From CADEEV01 sp964442185 (GTDB taxonomy: Bacteria; Acidobacteriota; Vicinamibacteria; Fen-336), in contig CAYTWT010000187.1 in NCBI GenBank assembly GCA_964442185.1, positions 1-23,100 of the forward strand: a DNA stretch of 23,100 nucleotides, read 5' to 3'. Shown piece after piece: positions 1-6,474 of this stretch. Position numbers and translations under genes: made by a program. Every line of letters begins with the position of its first letter. Position 1 is the stretch's first letter. Below the pieces are notes generated by a model. It did no database searches, had not been told where the DNA came from, and was given only the letters and a program-made list of their open reading frames with translations.

Positions 1-618
1 CTCCTTCCGGAAGACGAGCCGCACGGACTCGATCGCGAAGCTTGCGCCGGGGGAGTCGGTCGGCCGCACGAGCACGTGCCGGATCTCGGAGGCCGTCACG
101 GGAAGCGAACTGCGCAGTGTGTAGGTCCGCAGCTCGGGGCCGGGCACGAGCGGGCTCGTGATCGACCAGCCCCACACGCGCCTCTGCTCCAGGGTCTTCT
201 TGACGTCCAGCTTCTCGCCTTCTTCGAAGCTCACGGCAACGTTCGCTCCCGCGGAGACGCGGAGGCGGATCTGCACCTCGTGGAGCTGGTCGTGGTCCTC
301 GAGGCCCTGGGTGCGCTCCACGTGCAGGAGGGGAACCTCTCCCGTCGCCTTTCCCTCGAGCCGCCCGTCCCGCACCGCGAGGCCCGCGATGGCGCTTGCG
401 GCGTCCCAGCCGCGCGTGGCCGGCGCGGCGGCCACTACCGGGGCGTCGAACCGCCACTCGGTCCGGGGCAGCGGGCGGTCAGGAGCTTTGGCGCCGCCCT
501 CAGCGAGCTCCGGCCGGTACAAGTCCACCAGCCGAGTCACCTTCGCAGGCGAGCGCGGCGCCGCGCAGGCGGTCAGCCACACGAGAGCGATCGCGCTCGC
601 GTTACGCAACTTGGGCAT
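1..618 (-). CDS. Lipoprotein, N-terminal 206 residues (possible sulfatase-family protein), partial
   Basis: The minus-strand frame is open from an ATG at 618 to the left edge, so only the first 206 codons are visible. A GGAGG lies about 7 nt upstream of the ATG. The N-terminus is a short basic stretch, a hydrophobic core and a lipobox ending in Leu-Thr-Ala-Cys (Cys18), so the product should be a lipid-anchored envelope protein. The visible part looks like a beta-rich carbohydrate-binding or jelly-roll-like region, with Trp-Arg-Phe-Asp near residue 60 and a late segment reading IRHVLVRPTD then FAIESVRLVF. From memory, this kind of N-terminal region precedes sulfatase (arylsulfatase-like) domains in proteins from uncultured high-GC bacteria. 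The catalytic part would lie outside the window, so that assignment is inference. It is divergent from ogt. Confidence 0.65.
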   Translation of the reverse strand, partial: MPKLRNASAIALVWLTACAAPRSPAKVTRLVDLYRPELAEGGAKAPDRPLPRTEWRFDAPVVAAAPATRGWDAASAIAGLAVRDGRLEGKATGEVPLLHVERTQGLEDHDQLHEVQIRLRVSAGANVAVSFEEGEKLDVKKTLEQRRVWGWSITSPLVPGPELRTYTLRSSLPVTASEIRHVLVRPTDSPGASFAIESVRLVFRKE

Positions 619-717
619 GCTGGAGCCTCCGGTTGTGGATTCTAGCTCAAGCGTGTTGAACGATACCCCGCGTGAGCTCGACATAAGATGGAGCGAGATT
701 CGGGGCGAACGCAAGCG

Positions 718-1200
718 ATGAACTACTGCCTCACCGACAGCCCGGTCGGCCCGCTGCTGCTAGCGGGCGAGGACGGCGCTCTCGCGATCCTCGAGTTCCA
801 GCGTGGACGCAGGCCGCCTGGCACGCCGCCCGACTGGCAGGAGGTTCGCAAGGTCTTTCGCGAAGCCCGGAACCAGCTCGAGGCGTACTTCGCGGGTCGC
901 CTGCGCCGTTTCGAGCTGCGCCTCGCGCCGACGGGCACTCCGTTCCAACACCGGGTCTGGGACGTCCTGCTCGAGATCCCCTACGGTGAGACGCGCTCGT
1001 ACGGGGAGCTGGCGCGGCGCATCGGCGACCCGAACGCCGCACGAGCCGTGGGCCTCGCTAACGGCAAGAACCCGATCGCGATCGTGATCCCGTGTCATCG
1101 CGTGATCGGCGCCACGGGCAAGCTCACAGGCTACGGCGGCGGCCTCGACATCAAGCGGCGCTTGCTCGCCCTCGAACGCGGACCCGGCCTGTTCGATTAG
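718..1200 (+). CDS. ogt: Methylated-DNA--protein-cysteine S-methyltransferase
   Basis: This is a DNA repair protein that transfers the alkyl group from O6-alkylguanine (and O4-alkylthymine) to its own cysteine, inactivating itself in the process. The signature Ile-Pro-Cys-His-Arg-Val is at residues 124-129 (Cys126 is the acceptor), preceded by the helix-turn-helix segment with YGETRSYGELA and the asparagine hinge in GLANGKNP. The start is placed at ATG 718, giving 160 residues beginning MNYCLTDSPVGPLLLA, which matches the usual Ogt N-terminus. An in-frame ATG at 688 would add ten residues without family support and overlaps a TAAGAT element that could be a -10 box. It stands alone, divergent from the lipoprotein gene. 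An Ada-type fusion is excluded because no AraC or Ada-N domain is present. The assignment to Ogt rather than single-domain AdaB/MGMT is by overall look. Confidence 0.93.
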   Translation: MNYCLTDSPVGPLLLAGEDGALAILEFQRGRRPPGTPPDWQEVRKVFREARNQLEAYFAGRLRRFELRLAPTGTPFQHRVWDVLLEIPYGETRSYGELARRIGDPNAARAVGLANGKNPIAIVIPCHRVIGATGKLTGYGGGLDIKRRLLALERGPGLFD

Positions 1201-1221
1201 GAAACTTGGGGGGTAGGGCGG

Positions 1222-1239
1222 GGCTTGCGGCGCCAAGCC
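1222..1239 (+). terminator. Small hairpin after ogt
   Basis: GGCTTG (1222-1227) and CAAGCC (1234-1239) form a perfect 6-bp stem with a 6-nt loop, 22 nt after the ogt stop. There is no U-tract, so it is at best a weak terminator. Confidence 0.2.
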
Positions 1240-1286
1240 ACCATAACGCCAAGGTGCCATACTGGTCGCCGCGCAAAGGAGGGAGC

Positions 1287-1541
1287 GTGGCTCGAGGTGA
1301 CACGGCGTCAGCCAAGCGCACCCGCGTGAGTGTGGACCTGCCGCCGGAGACGCGCCGTGGCTTGCGATTGGCGGCGGCGCGGCGCGACGTCAGCGTCGGC
1401 CGCTACGTGTTGGAAGCGATCCAGGACCGCTTGCGCGAAGACCTGGCCTCCGAAGGACTGCTGACACTCAACGCGCAGACCGACCCCGTCCTCGCGGAGC
1501 TGTGGGACAACGCGAGCGATTCCGCCTATGACCGCGCTTAG
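1287..1541 (+). CDS. Ribbon-helix-helix antitoxin of a MazF-type pair
   Basis: This is an 84-residue protein beginning at GTG 1287, chosen because AAAGGAGG sits 4 nt upstream. A longer in-frame reading starting at 1092 overlaps ogt and adds only low-complexity Arg-rich residues. Residues 11-45 (TRVSVDLPPETRRGLRLAAA, then a helix and turn ending SVGRYVLEAIQ) fit an Arc/MetJ ribbon-helix-helix DNA-binding domain. This domain should dimerise and repress its own operon. The C-terminal tail reading DPVLAELWDNASD resembles the toxin-wrapping tail of antitoxins paired with PemK/MazF proteins. The gene overlaps the toxin by 14 nt, implying coupled translation. An extended -10-like TGCCATACT at 1255-1263 could be its promoter, though no good -35 is visible. 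Confidence 0.85.
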   Translation: MARGDTASAKRTRVSVDLPPETRRGLRLAAARRDVSVGRYVLEAIQDRLREDLASEGLLTLNAQTDPVLAELWDNASDSAYDRA

Positions 1542-1860
1542 GCGCGGGGACATCGTTTTGGTCGGCTTCGTGTTCTCGGACGAGTCAGGAACCAAGTTGC
1601 GGCCGGCTATCGTGGTCAGTTCGCCCCCCTACAATCGGGGACGACAAGAGTTCATCGTCGCTGCCGTCACGAGCAACGTCAGGCGGCGGCTGTTCGGTGA
1701 TTACTTGATCGTGGACTGGAAGCGGGCGGGCCTGCTCTTCCCCTCTCTCGCGACGGGAATCGTGCGTACGATCAAGGGCGGGATGATCGAACGGAGGCTG
1801 GGATCCTTGACGACATCGGATCTCGTCGCCGTCAGCCCCTATGCACGGCCCACACGCTGA
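1528..1860 (+). CDS. MazF/PemK-family endoribonuclease toxin
   Basis: This 110-residue protein has the PemK/MazF fold signature: GDIVLVGFVFSD at residues 7-18, then GTKLRPAIVVSS (21-32) with the Arg-Pro that lines the active site. After those come an AAVTSN segment (45-50) and the later strand with KGGMIERRLGSL. Family members are sequence-specific mRNA interferases that cleave single-stranded RNA and are neutralised by the upstream antitoxin. The length is normal for the family. It starts inside the antitoxin gene (14-nt overlap) and is followed 44 bp later by the rhomboid gene. All core elements look intact, so the toxin is probably active; cleavage specificity cannot be read from the sequence. 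Confidence 0.88.
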   Translation: MTALRRGDIVLVGFVFSDESGTKLRPAIVVSSPPYNRGRQEFIVAAVTSNVRRRLFGDYLIVDWKRAGLLFPSLATGIVRTIKGGMIERRLGSLTTSDLVAVSPYARPTR

Positions 1861-1904
1861 CCCGCACCCGAAGACGAAGCCTCTTCGACTAGGATTCGCT
1901 CGCA

Positions 1905-2753
1905 GTGTTCAGCCGAAAGCGCGAAGGCTCGGTGCTCTGCCCGTCCTGCGGGCAGCTCGTAGGCGTCAACGACGATCGCTGCCTGAGCTGCGGCCGGATG
2001 CGACCCGGGCTGTGGGGCTTCTCGGCTGTGCTCAGGAACACGGGCGACGACATGGGCTTCGTGCAACTGGTGCTCTTCTGCTGCGGCGCCCTGTATCTCG
2101 CGACGCTCGTGGCGAGCCCGGACACGATCGGTGGCGGCGGGCTGCTGGGACTCTTGTCGCCAGGCTTGCGCAGCCTGTTTCGATTCGGCGCGAGCGGGTC
2201 GGTGCCGGTGTTCCGCTATGGCCGCTGGTGGACGCTGCTGTCGGCGACGTGGCTCCACGGCGGCCTGCTGCACATCGTCTTCAACATGATGTCGGTGAGG
2301 AACCTGGTTCCGCTGACGGCTCATCTCTTCGGTCCGGCGCGGACGGTGATCCTCTACCTCGTCGCGGGCGTGACCGGCTTCCTGGCGAGCAGCCTGGCCG
2401 GGGCCTTCTTGCCGCGGATTCCCTTCCTGACGGGAGCCGGCTTCACGATCGGAGCCTCGGCCGCCATCTTCGGGCTGATCGGGGCGATTCTCTACTACGG
2501 CCGCCGTGGCGGCAGCCGGATGATCGCCGAAGCGGCGCGGGGCTGGGCGCTGGGCGGGCTGGTGATGGGCTTCATGATCCCCGGCATCGACAACTGGGCG
2601 CACCTGGGCGGCCTCGCGGGCGGCTACCTCACCGCCCGCATCCTCGACCCGCTCCAGCCCGAGCGCGGCGACCACGTGCTGATGGCCGTGGCCGGGCTCG
2701 TCTTGTCGTTCGCCGCGGTGCTGGCCTCGGTGATCACCGACCTGCCTAGCTAG
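1905..2753 (+). CDS. Rhomboid-family intramembrane serine protease with N-terminal zinc ribbon
   Basis: This is a 282-residue membrane protein starting at GTG 1905. Residues 12-29 hold two CxxC knuckles (Cys12/Cys15 and Cys26/Cys29), a zinc-ribbon-like motif expected in the cytoplasm. Six or seven hydrophobic segments follow. The rhomboid hallmarks are all present: Trp-Leu-His-Gly-Gly with HxxxN (His118, His123, Asn127) in TM2, the catalytic Ser185 in GASAAIFG, and the catalytic His233 in NWAHLGGLAGG. It should cleave transmembrane helices within the bilayer; the substrate is unknown. An AGGA about 10 nt before the GTG is a modest ribosome site. It follows the mazF-like gene by 44 bp and might share its transcript, but a functional link is not implied. 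Confidence 0.93.
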   Translation: MFSRKREGSVLCPSCGQLVGVNDDRCLSCGRMRPGLWGFSAVLRNTGDDMGFVQLVLFCCGALYLATLVASPDTIGGGGLLGLLSPGLRSLFRFGASGSVPVFRYGRWWTLLSATWLHGGLLHIVFNMMSVRNLVPLTAHLFGPARTVILYLVAGVTGFLASSLAGAFLPRIPFLTGAGFTIGASAAIFGLIGAILYYGRRGGSRMIAEAARGWALGGLVMGFMIPGIDNWAHLGGLAGGYLTARILDPLQPERGDHVLMAVAGLVLSFAAVLASVITDLPS

Positions 2754-2837
2754 CTGATGCGCCCGGCCGGTGTGGGCGGTGCCCCGAATCCTTGTCATCA
2801 ACGTAAAAGGTGGGTGGTGGGCATCCCAAAAACACTG

Positions 2838-2863
2838 AAGCCGGCCTTTTTAGGGGCCGCCTT
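2838..2863 (+). terminator. Imperfect hairpin downstream of rhomboid gene
   Basis: AAGCCGGCC (2838-2846) pairs with GGCCGCCTT (2855-2863) over 9 positions with one mismatch, around a T-rich 8-nt loop. It lies 85 nt after the rhomboid stop. The T-run is in the loop rather than after the stem, so it is not a textbook intrinsic terminator. The remaining sequence between 2754 and 2980 shows nothing I recognise. Confidence 0.25.
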
Positions 2864-2980
2864 CCATCTTGGCCACCCGCGATTGGCTGGCCTGGATCTA
2901 GACTTCGGATCGCCACGTTGCTGCGCGTGATTCCGTTCATTGCATCTCAGACCACAACGGTGAACACGAGAAGCTCGGAC

Positions 2981-3019
2981 CCCACCTGGCCTCTCGAGGT
3001 GGGACTCTGAGCATCAGAG
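2981..3019 (+). repeat. Two perfect inverted repeats directly before the DUF6883-like gene
   Basis: CCCACCT (2981-2987) and AGGTGGG (2997-3003) form a perfect 7-bp stem with a 9-nt loop. One nucleotide later CTCTGA (3005-3010) and TCAGAG (3014-3019) form a perfect 6-bp repeat around GCA. The second repeat ends 4 nt before the ATG at 3024 and occupies the place where a Shine-Dalgarno sequence would be expected; none is seen. They could be operator half-sites or RNA hairpins that control translation. Confidence 0.5.
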
Positions 3020-3023
3020 CGTC

Positions 3024-3362
3024 ATGAGACTCTCTGCTTCGGAGGCCGTGATTGCGCCGGAGAAGCTCCGGGACTACGTCCTGTCCCCGACCCATCCGGA
3101 CGGGCGCGCCAAGGCGACGTACCTGGCCGGGCTTGGCTACACCCGGGCTGACTGGTTGCGCCTGGATTCGGACATTCGTGAGCAGATCCTGAGCCTAAAC
3201 GCCGAGCAAGCGACGCTATCCCCGTACGGGCAGAAGTATGAGATCCTTGGACGTCTCACGGGACCGAACGGCGCGGCTGGCTGGGTACGCACGATCTGGA
3301 TCGTCCTTGGGGGCGAGACGGCGCCGCGGCTGGTCACCCTGATCCCGGGGGAGAAGTCATGA
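3024..3362 (+). CDS. DUF6883-like protein
   Basis: This 112-residue cytoplasmic protein of unknown function has no signal peptide or membrane segment. The pattern matches what I remember of DUF6883: an N-terminal helix followed by YVLSPTHPDGRAKATYL (His24, Gly27, Lys30), a middle helical region, YGQKYEI (68-74), TGPNGA (79-84), a Trp-containing strand, and PRLVTLIP near the C-terminus. An N-terminal His/Lys helix followed by a small beta sheet recalls BECR-type RNase toxins (RelE, EndoU, colicin E5/D), but that is a speculative comparison. It overlaps the next gene by 4 nt, so the two are translationally coupled and probably work together. The start has no ribosome site and is preceded by paired inverted repeats. 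Confidence 0.7.
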   Translation: MRLSASEAVIAPEKLRDYVLSPTHPDGRAKATYLAGLGYTRADWLRLDSDIREQILSLNAEQATLSPYGQKYEILGRLTGPNGAAGWVRTIWIVLGGETAPRLVTLIPGEKS

Positions 3363-3604
3363 TGCCTGTAACCTTCCGACGCGTCGTGTTGACGACAGAC
3401 CTTCCCGGGGAAGGACTCCGGGCGGGTGACATCGGCGTAGTGGTGGAGCACTACCCAGGGCGGGGCGATGTCCCAGAGGGCTATGAGCTGGAGTTCTTTG
3501 CGGGGACGGGTGAGACCGTCGCGTTGGTGTCCGTGCCGGTGACGGCTGTTCGGGAGACGACGGACCACGAAGTGCTGAGCGTGCGCGAGCTCGCGCGCGC
3601 CTGA
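3359..3604 (+). CDS. DUF4926-like protein
   Basis: This is an 81-residue protein beginning with two consecutive ATG codons at 3359/3362; GGGGGAGAA upstream is a good ribosome site, inside the preceding gene. The pattern VVLTTDLPGEGLRAGDIGVVVEHYP, then GYELEFF, then ALVSVPVTAVRE, fits DUF4926, a small family with a KOW/SH3-like barrel look. The charged, soluble sequence has no catalytic signature. Its tight coupling to the DUF6883-like gene suggests a partner role, such as immunity or antitoxin protein or cofactor subunit; the function is unknown. I recall these two families as frequent neighbours but cannot verify this here. The downstream convergent gene is the molybdenum hydroxylase. Confidence 0.72.
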   Translation: MMPVTFRRVVLTTDLPGEGLRAGDIGVVVEHYPGRGDVPEGYELEFFAGTGETVALVSVPVTAVRETTDHEVLSVRELARA

Positions 3605-3639
3605 CCCCAGCGACAGCCCGGCGAAGCCGTTGTTTAGCG

Positions 3640-3685
3640 GCCCTCGAGTGCGGCCTATGCCGTAGGGCACGGACGCAAGCCCGTG
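3640..3685 (+). terminator. Tandem hairpins in the convergent gap
   Basis: GCCCT (3640-3644) pairs with AGGGC (3664-3668), enclosing a CGGC/GCCG stem with a CTAT loop (3651-3662). The adjacent CACGG (3668-3672) and CCGTG (3681-3685) form a second hairpin. They lie between the ends of two convergent transcription units, a plausible place for termination, but no U-tract follows. Confidence 0.25.
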
Positions 3686-3808
3686 GCCGCCGTTGTCCCG
3701 GTAAGCGACGGCATGGACGCCGAAACCTTTCCCGCTCTGCCACAACCCCGCGTTCATCGAGCTGATCAATCGCTCGTGGAGCGACTACACGAAGACCGCC
3801 GGCAAGTG

Positions 3809-5908
3809 TCAGACCAGCGCAGCTCTCAACCGCTCCCGCGTGATCGGCAACCGCGTCACCCGCTTACCCGTCGCGTCGAAGACCGCGTTCGCGATGGCGC
3901 CGCCCATCGGCACGATCGCCGGCTCGCCGCCGCCCTGCGGGTCGAGGCCGTCGTTCTTGACGAGCACGATCTGGATCCGCGGCGCCCACGAGAAGCGCGG
4001 CAGCTCGTAGCTGTCGAAGTTCTGGTCGTGGATCCGCCCGCCGCTGAAGCGCAGCTCCTCCGTGAGCACGTAGCCGAGGCCCATCATGATCGAGCCCTCC
4101 GCTTGTTGCGTCGCGCCCTCGGGGTTGACGACGATCCCCATGTCTTCCGCGCACACCACGCGCTCGACCTTGACGCCGCCGGTCTTGCGGTCGACCTGGA
4201 CCTCGGCGATCAGGGCGACGTACGTCCCTGCGTCCACGCCGCAGGCGATGCCGAAGCCGCGGCCGCTCGGGGCCTTGGCCGGCTTCCAGCCGAACTTCAC
4301 CGCGGCGGCTTCGAGCACGCCGCGCATGCGCGCGTCCTTCAGGTTCCGGAGCCGGAACTCGAGCGGGTCGAGGCCCGCATCAGCGGCCAGCGCGTCCACG
4401 TGCGACTCGCGCACCCAGATGTTCATGTTCGCGCCGGGCCCGCGCCACGGGCCGACGCCGAAGCGATGCGACTGACTGCCGGCGCCGCGCCAGCCGCCAA
4501 AGAAACGGCTCTTGACGTTCGGGACGTCGTAGAAGAACTCCGCGCCTCTTCCGCCGGCGAAGTAGACATCGTACTCCCAGAACGCGATCTTCCCGGTGCT
4601 GTCAACGGCTGATGCAACCCTCGCGATCGAGGCGGGATCGAACGTGTCGTAGAAGAACTCCTCCGCGCGGGTCCACGCGACCTGCACCGGCTTTCCGGTG
4701 ATCTTGGCCAGCGTGGCCGCTTCCTCGGCCTGCCTTCCTGCGGACTTCCCGCCGAAGCCACCGCCGACGTACGGCGTGATCACGCGGACGCTCTTCGCGT
4801 CCATGCCCAGCACCTGCGCCAACCGGTCGCGGGTCGGGAACGGCGTCTGCGTCGAGGCCCAGATCGTCGCCTTGCCGTCTTTGATTTCGGCGATCGCCGC
4901 GTGCGGCTCCATCGGCGCGTGCGCGACGTAGCCCTTGTGATACGTGTGCTCCACGAGCTTTGCTGCCGCACTGCGCGCTGCGGTCGTGTCGCCCCGGGTT
5001 TCGAACGTCTCCGGATCTGGCGCTTTTCGCAGCAGCTCGTCGAAGATCCCCTCCTGGTCGGCCCCCGGCTCCGGCGTCGTCCACTCGGCCGTGATCAGGG
5101 CGAGCGCCCGCTCGGCAGACTCCGGATTCTCGTGGAGGACGGCGATCATCGCGTCTTCATTGACGAGCGTGACGCCGCTCGCCTTGGCGGCGTTTGCGGT
5201 GTCGGCCTTCACGAGCTTCGCGCCGTGGGCCGGAGGGCGCAGGACCTTGGCGTACAGCATGCCGGGGAGCCGGACGTCGGCTGCGTACTTCGCGGCGCCC
5301 GTGACCTTGTCCTTGCCGTCGACCCGCAGCGGCGAGCGGCCCATCGTCTGGAACTCTTTGACCGAGCGCAGCACCGCCTTCTCATCCAGCTTGCGCGCGA
5401 GCGCCTGGCCCTTGGCCAGCTCGGCGTAGCTCACACTGCGGGTCTTCTGGTCCGTGACCCACACGTTGCCGTTGCCGGCCGTGAGCTGCGCCTTCGGCAC
5501 GCCGAGCCGTTCTGCGGCGAGCTGCATCAAAACGGCTTTCGCCTCGGCGGCCGCAGCGCGCAGGGCCGGCCCGAACATGCGCGTCGTGAGCGATCCGTAC
5601 GTCCCCGCGTCCCACACGCAGACGTCGGTGTCGCCCATGATCATGTCGATCGACTCGAGGCCGACGCCCAGCTCCTCGGCGGCCATCTGCGCCAGCGAGG
5701 TCGTGACACCCTGGCCCATCTCGATCTTCCCGGAGAACACGCTGACGCGCCCGTCCTCGCCGATCTTGAGGTACGCGTGCCAGTCGGTCGGATAGCCTCC
5801 ACCTCGCTGCGCGAGGAGCGTCTCGGGGCCGAGCGCGAACGTGACCACGATGCCGCCGCCGAAGATCCGCAGGAACTCGCGGCGGTCGAGCTCGAGGGCG
5901 GCGCTCAC
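3809..5908 (-). CDS. Xanthine oxidase-family molybdopterin-binding subunit with Tat signal (isoquinoline 1-oxidoreductase/aldehyde oxidoreductase type)
   Basis: This is a 699-residue catalytic subunit of a molybdenum hydroxylase. The start is GTG 5908, overlapping the small-subunit stop by 4 nt (GTGA); longer in-frame readings merely run antiframe through the small subunit. The N-terminus carries a twin-arginine signal, RREFLRIFGGG at residues 9-19 followed by a hydrophobic stretch, so the folded enzyme is probably exported by Tat. Molybdopterin-domain landmarks are MGQGVTT (64-70), PMEPHAA (332-338), GGGFGGK (382-388), a WRGPG segment (488-492), and GGGEPAI (659-665). Glu662 in the last is the expected catalytic glutamate. 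The size and two-gene layout resemble IorB-like proteins that use cytochromes rather than NAD. The substrate (aldehyde or N-heterocycle) cannot be decided. No FAD subunit or XdhC-like maturation gene is in the window. Confidence 0.9.
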   Translation of the reverse strand: MSAALELDRREFLRIFGGGIVVTFALGPETLLAQRGGGYPTDWHAYLKIGEDGRVSVFSGKIEMGQGVTTSLAQMAAEELGVGLESIDMIMGDTDVCVWDAGTYGSLTTRMFGPALRAAAAEAKAVLMQLAAERLGVPKAQLTAGNGNVWVTDQKTRSVSYAELAKGQALARKLDEKAVLRSVKEFQTMGRSPLRVDGKDKVTGAAKYAADVRLPGMLYAKVLRPPAHGAKLVKADTANAAKASGVTLVNEDAMIAVLHENPESAERALALITAEWTTPEPGADQEGIFDELLRKAPDPETFETRGDTTAARSAAAKLVEHTYHKGYVAHAPMEPHAAIAEIKDGKATIWASTQTPFPTRDRLAQVLGMDAKSVRVITPYVGGGFGGKSAGRQAEEAATLAKITGKPVQVAWTRAEEFFYDTFDPASIARVASAVDSTGKIAFWEYDVYFAGGRGAEFFYDVPNVKSRFFGGWRGAGSQSHRFGVGPWRGPGANMNIWVRESHVDALAADAGLDPLEFRLRNLKDARMRGVLEAAAVKFGWKPAKAPSGRGFGIACGVDAGTYVALIAEVQVDRKTGGVKVERVVCAEDMGIVVNPEGATQQAEGSIMMGLGYVLTEELRFSGGRIHDQNFDSYELPRFSWAPRIQIVLVKNDGLDPQGGGEPAIVPMGGAIANAVFDATGKRVTRLPITRERLRAALV

Positions 5909-6381
5909 GAGCGGCCTCCGGCGGTCCTTGCGGCGGCCTCGATCGCCGCGAGGATCCGCGGGTGGGCCCCGCAGCGGCAGAGGTTGTCGTCCATCCCTTC
6001 GACGATCGCCTGGCGTGACGGCTGCGGCGTCTTCAGCAGCAGCGCGTGGGCGTTCATGATCATGCCCGGCGTGCAGTAGCCGCATTGGAAGCCGCCGTGC
6101 TCCAGGAACGCGCGCTGAAGCGGGTCGAGCTCGCCCTCTCGGGCCAGCCCCTCGATCGTCGTGACCTCCCGGCCTTCGACGTCCTTGAGCGTAACCTGGC
6201 ACGAGCGGAGCGCCTGGCCGTTCGCGACCACGGTGCAGGCGCCGCAGACCCCGGCGCCGCAGCCGTACTTGGTGCCGGTGAGCGCGAGGTCGGTGCGCAG
6301 CACCCAGAGCAGCGTACGGTCGTCTTCGGTGTCGAGCGAGACGGGACGGCCATTGACCTTGAGTCGGATGGCTCTCTTCAT
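5905..6381 (-). CDS. [2Fe-2S]-binding small subunit of the molybdenum hydroxylase
   Basis: This 158-residue electron-transfer subunit is read from ATG 6381; a TTG at 6393 in the same frame is less likely. All eight cluster ligands are present. The plant-ferredoxin-type N-terminal cluster uses Cys41, Cys46, Cys49 and Cys61 (in KYGCGAGVCGACTV and the following RSC). The C-terminal four-helix cluster uses Cys100, Cys103, Cys135 and Cys137 (in FQCGYCTPGM and NLCRCGAHPRI). The length is standard for CoxS/IorA-like subunits. It has no signal peptide, so if the complex is exported it would have to travel with the Tat-bearing partner, with which it overlaps by 4 nt. No clear ribosome site precedes the ATG. 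It is divergent from vapB. Confidence 0.92.
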   Translation of the reverse strand: MKRAIRLKVNGRPVSLDTEDDRTLLWVLRTDLALTGTKYGCGAGVCGACTVVANGQALRSCQVTLKDVEGREVTTIEGLAREGELDPLQRAFLEHGGFQCGYCTPGMIMNAHALLLKTPQPSRQAIVEGMDDNLCRCGAHPRILAAIEAAARTAGGRS

Positions 6382-6463
6382 GGCAAGGGACAACGTACGC
6401 CCGCGGCGCGTCGCTCGTCAAGAGTGCGCCACGACGTCTCTCGGATCGATCGACAAGTCGTGC

Positions 6464-6469
6464 TACGCT
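6464..6469 (+). promoter_or_regulatory. Possible -10 box of a leaderless vapB promoter
   Basis: TACGCT (TANNNT form) ends 5 nt before the vapB ATG. No Shine-Dalgarno sequence is visible. This spacing would place the transcription start at or next to the start codon, as in leaderless genes. No convincing -35 was found. Confidence 0.3.
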
Positions 6470-6474
6470 GGCGC

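Noticed and set aside
688..717. Earlier ATG for ogt
   Set aside because: Adds ten residues without family support and overlaps a possible -10 box; MNYCLTDSP at 718 matches Ogt starts.
1092..1286. N-terminal extension of the RHH antitoxin
   Set aside because: The extra residues overlap ogt and are Arg-rich noise; the GTG at 1287 has an excellent ribosome site.
1839..2801. Long minus-strand open frame opposite the rhomboid gene
   Set aside because: Composition is rich in Arg, His, Ala, Glu and Gln with no domain, as expected from the antisense frame of a high-GC gene; the plus strand has all rhomboid motifs.
2810..3010. Small plus-strand open frame in the gap after the rhomboid gene
   Set aside because: No ribosome site, no recognisable pattern, and it covers the hairpins before the DUF6883-like gene.
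3683..6079. Long plus-strand open frames (3683-4612 and 4901-6079)
   Set aside because: They are antisense to the molybdenum hydroxylase subunits, whose cofactor motifs are clear; no motif, ribosome site or hydrophobic pattern is seen.
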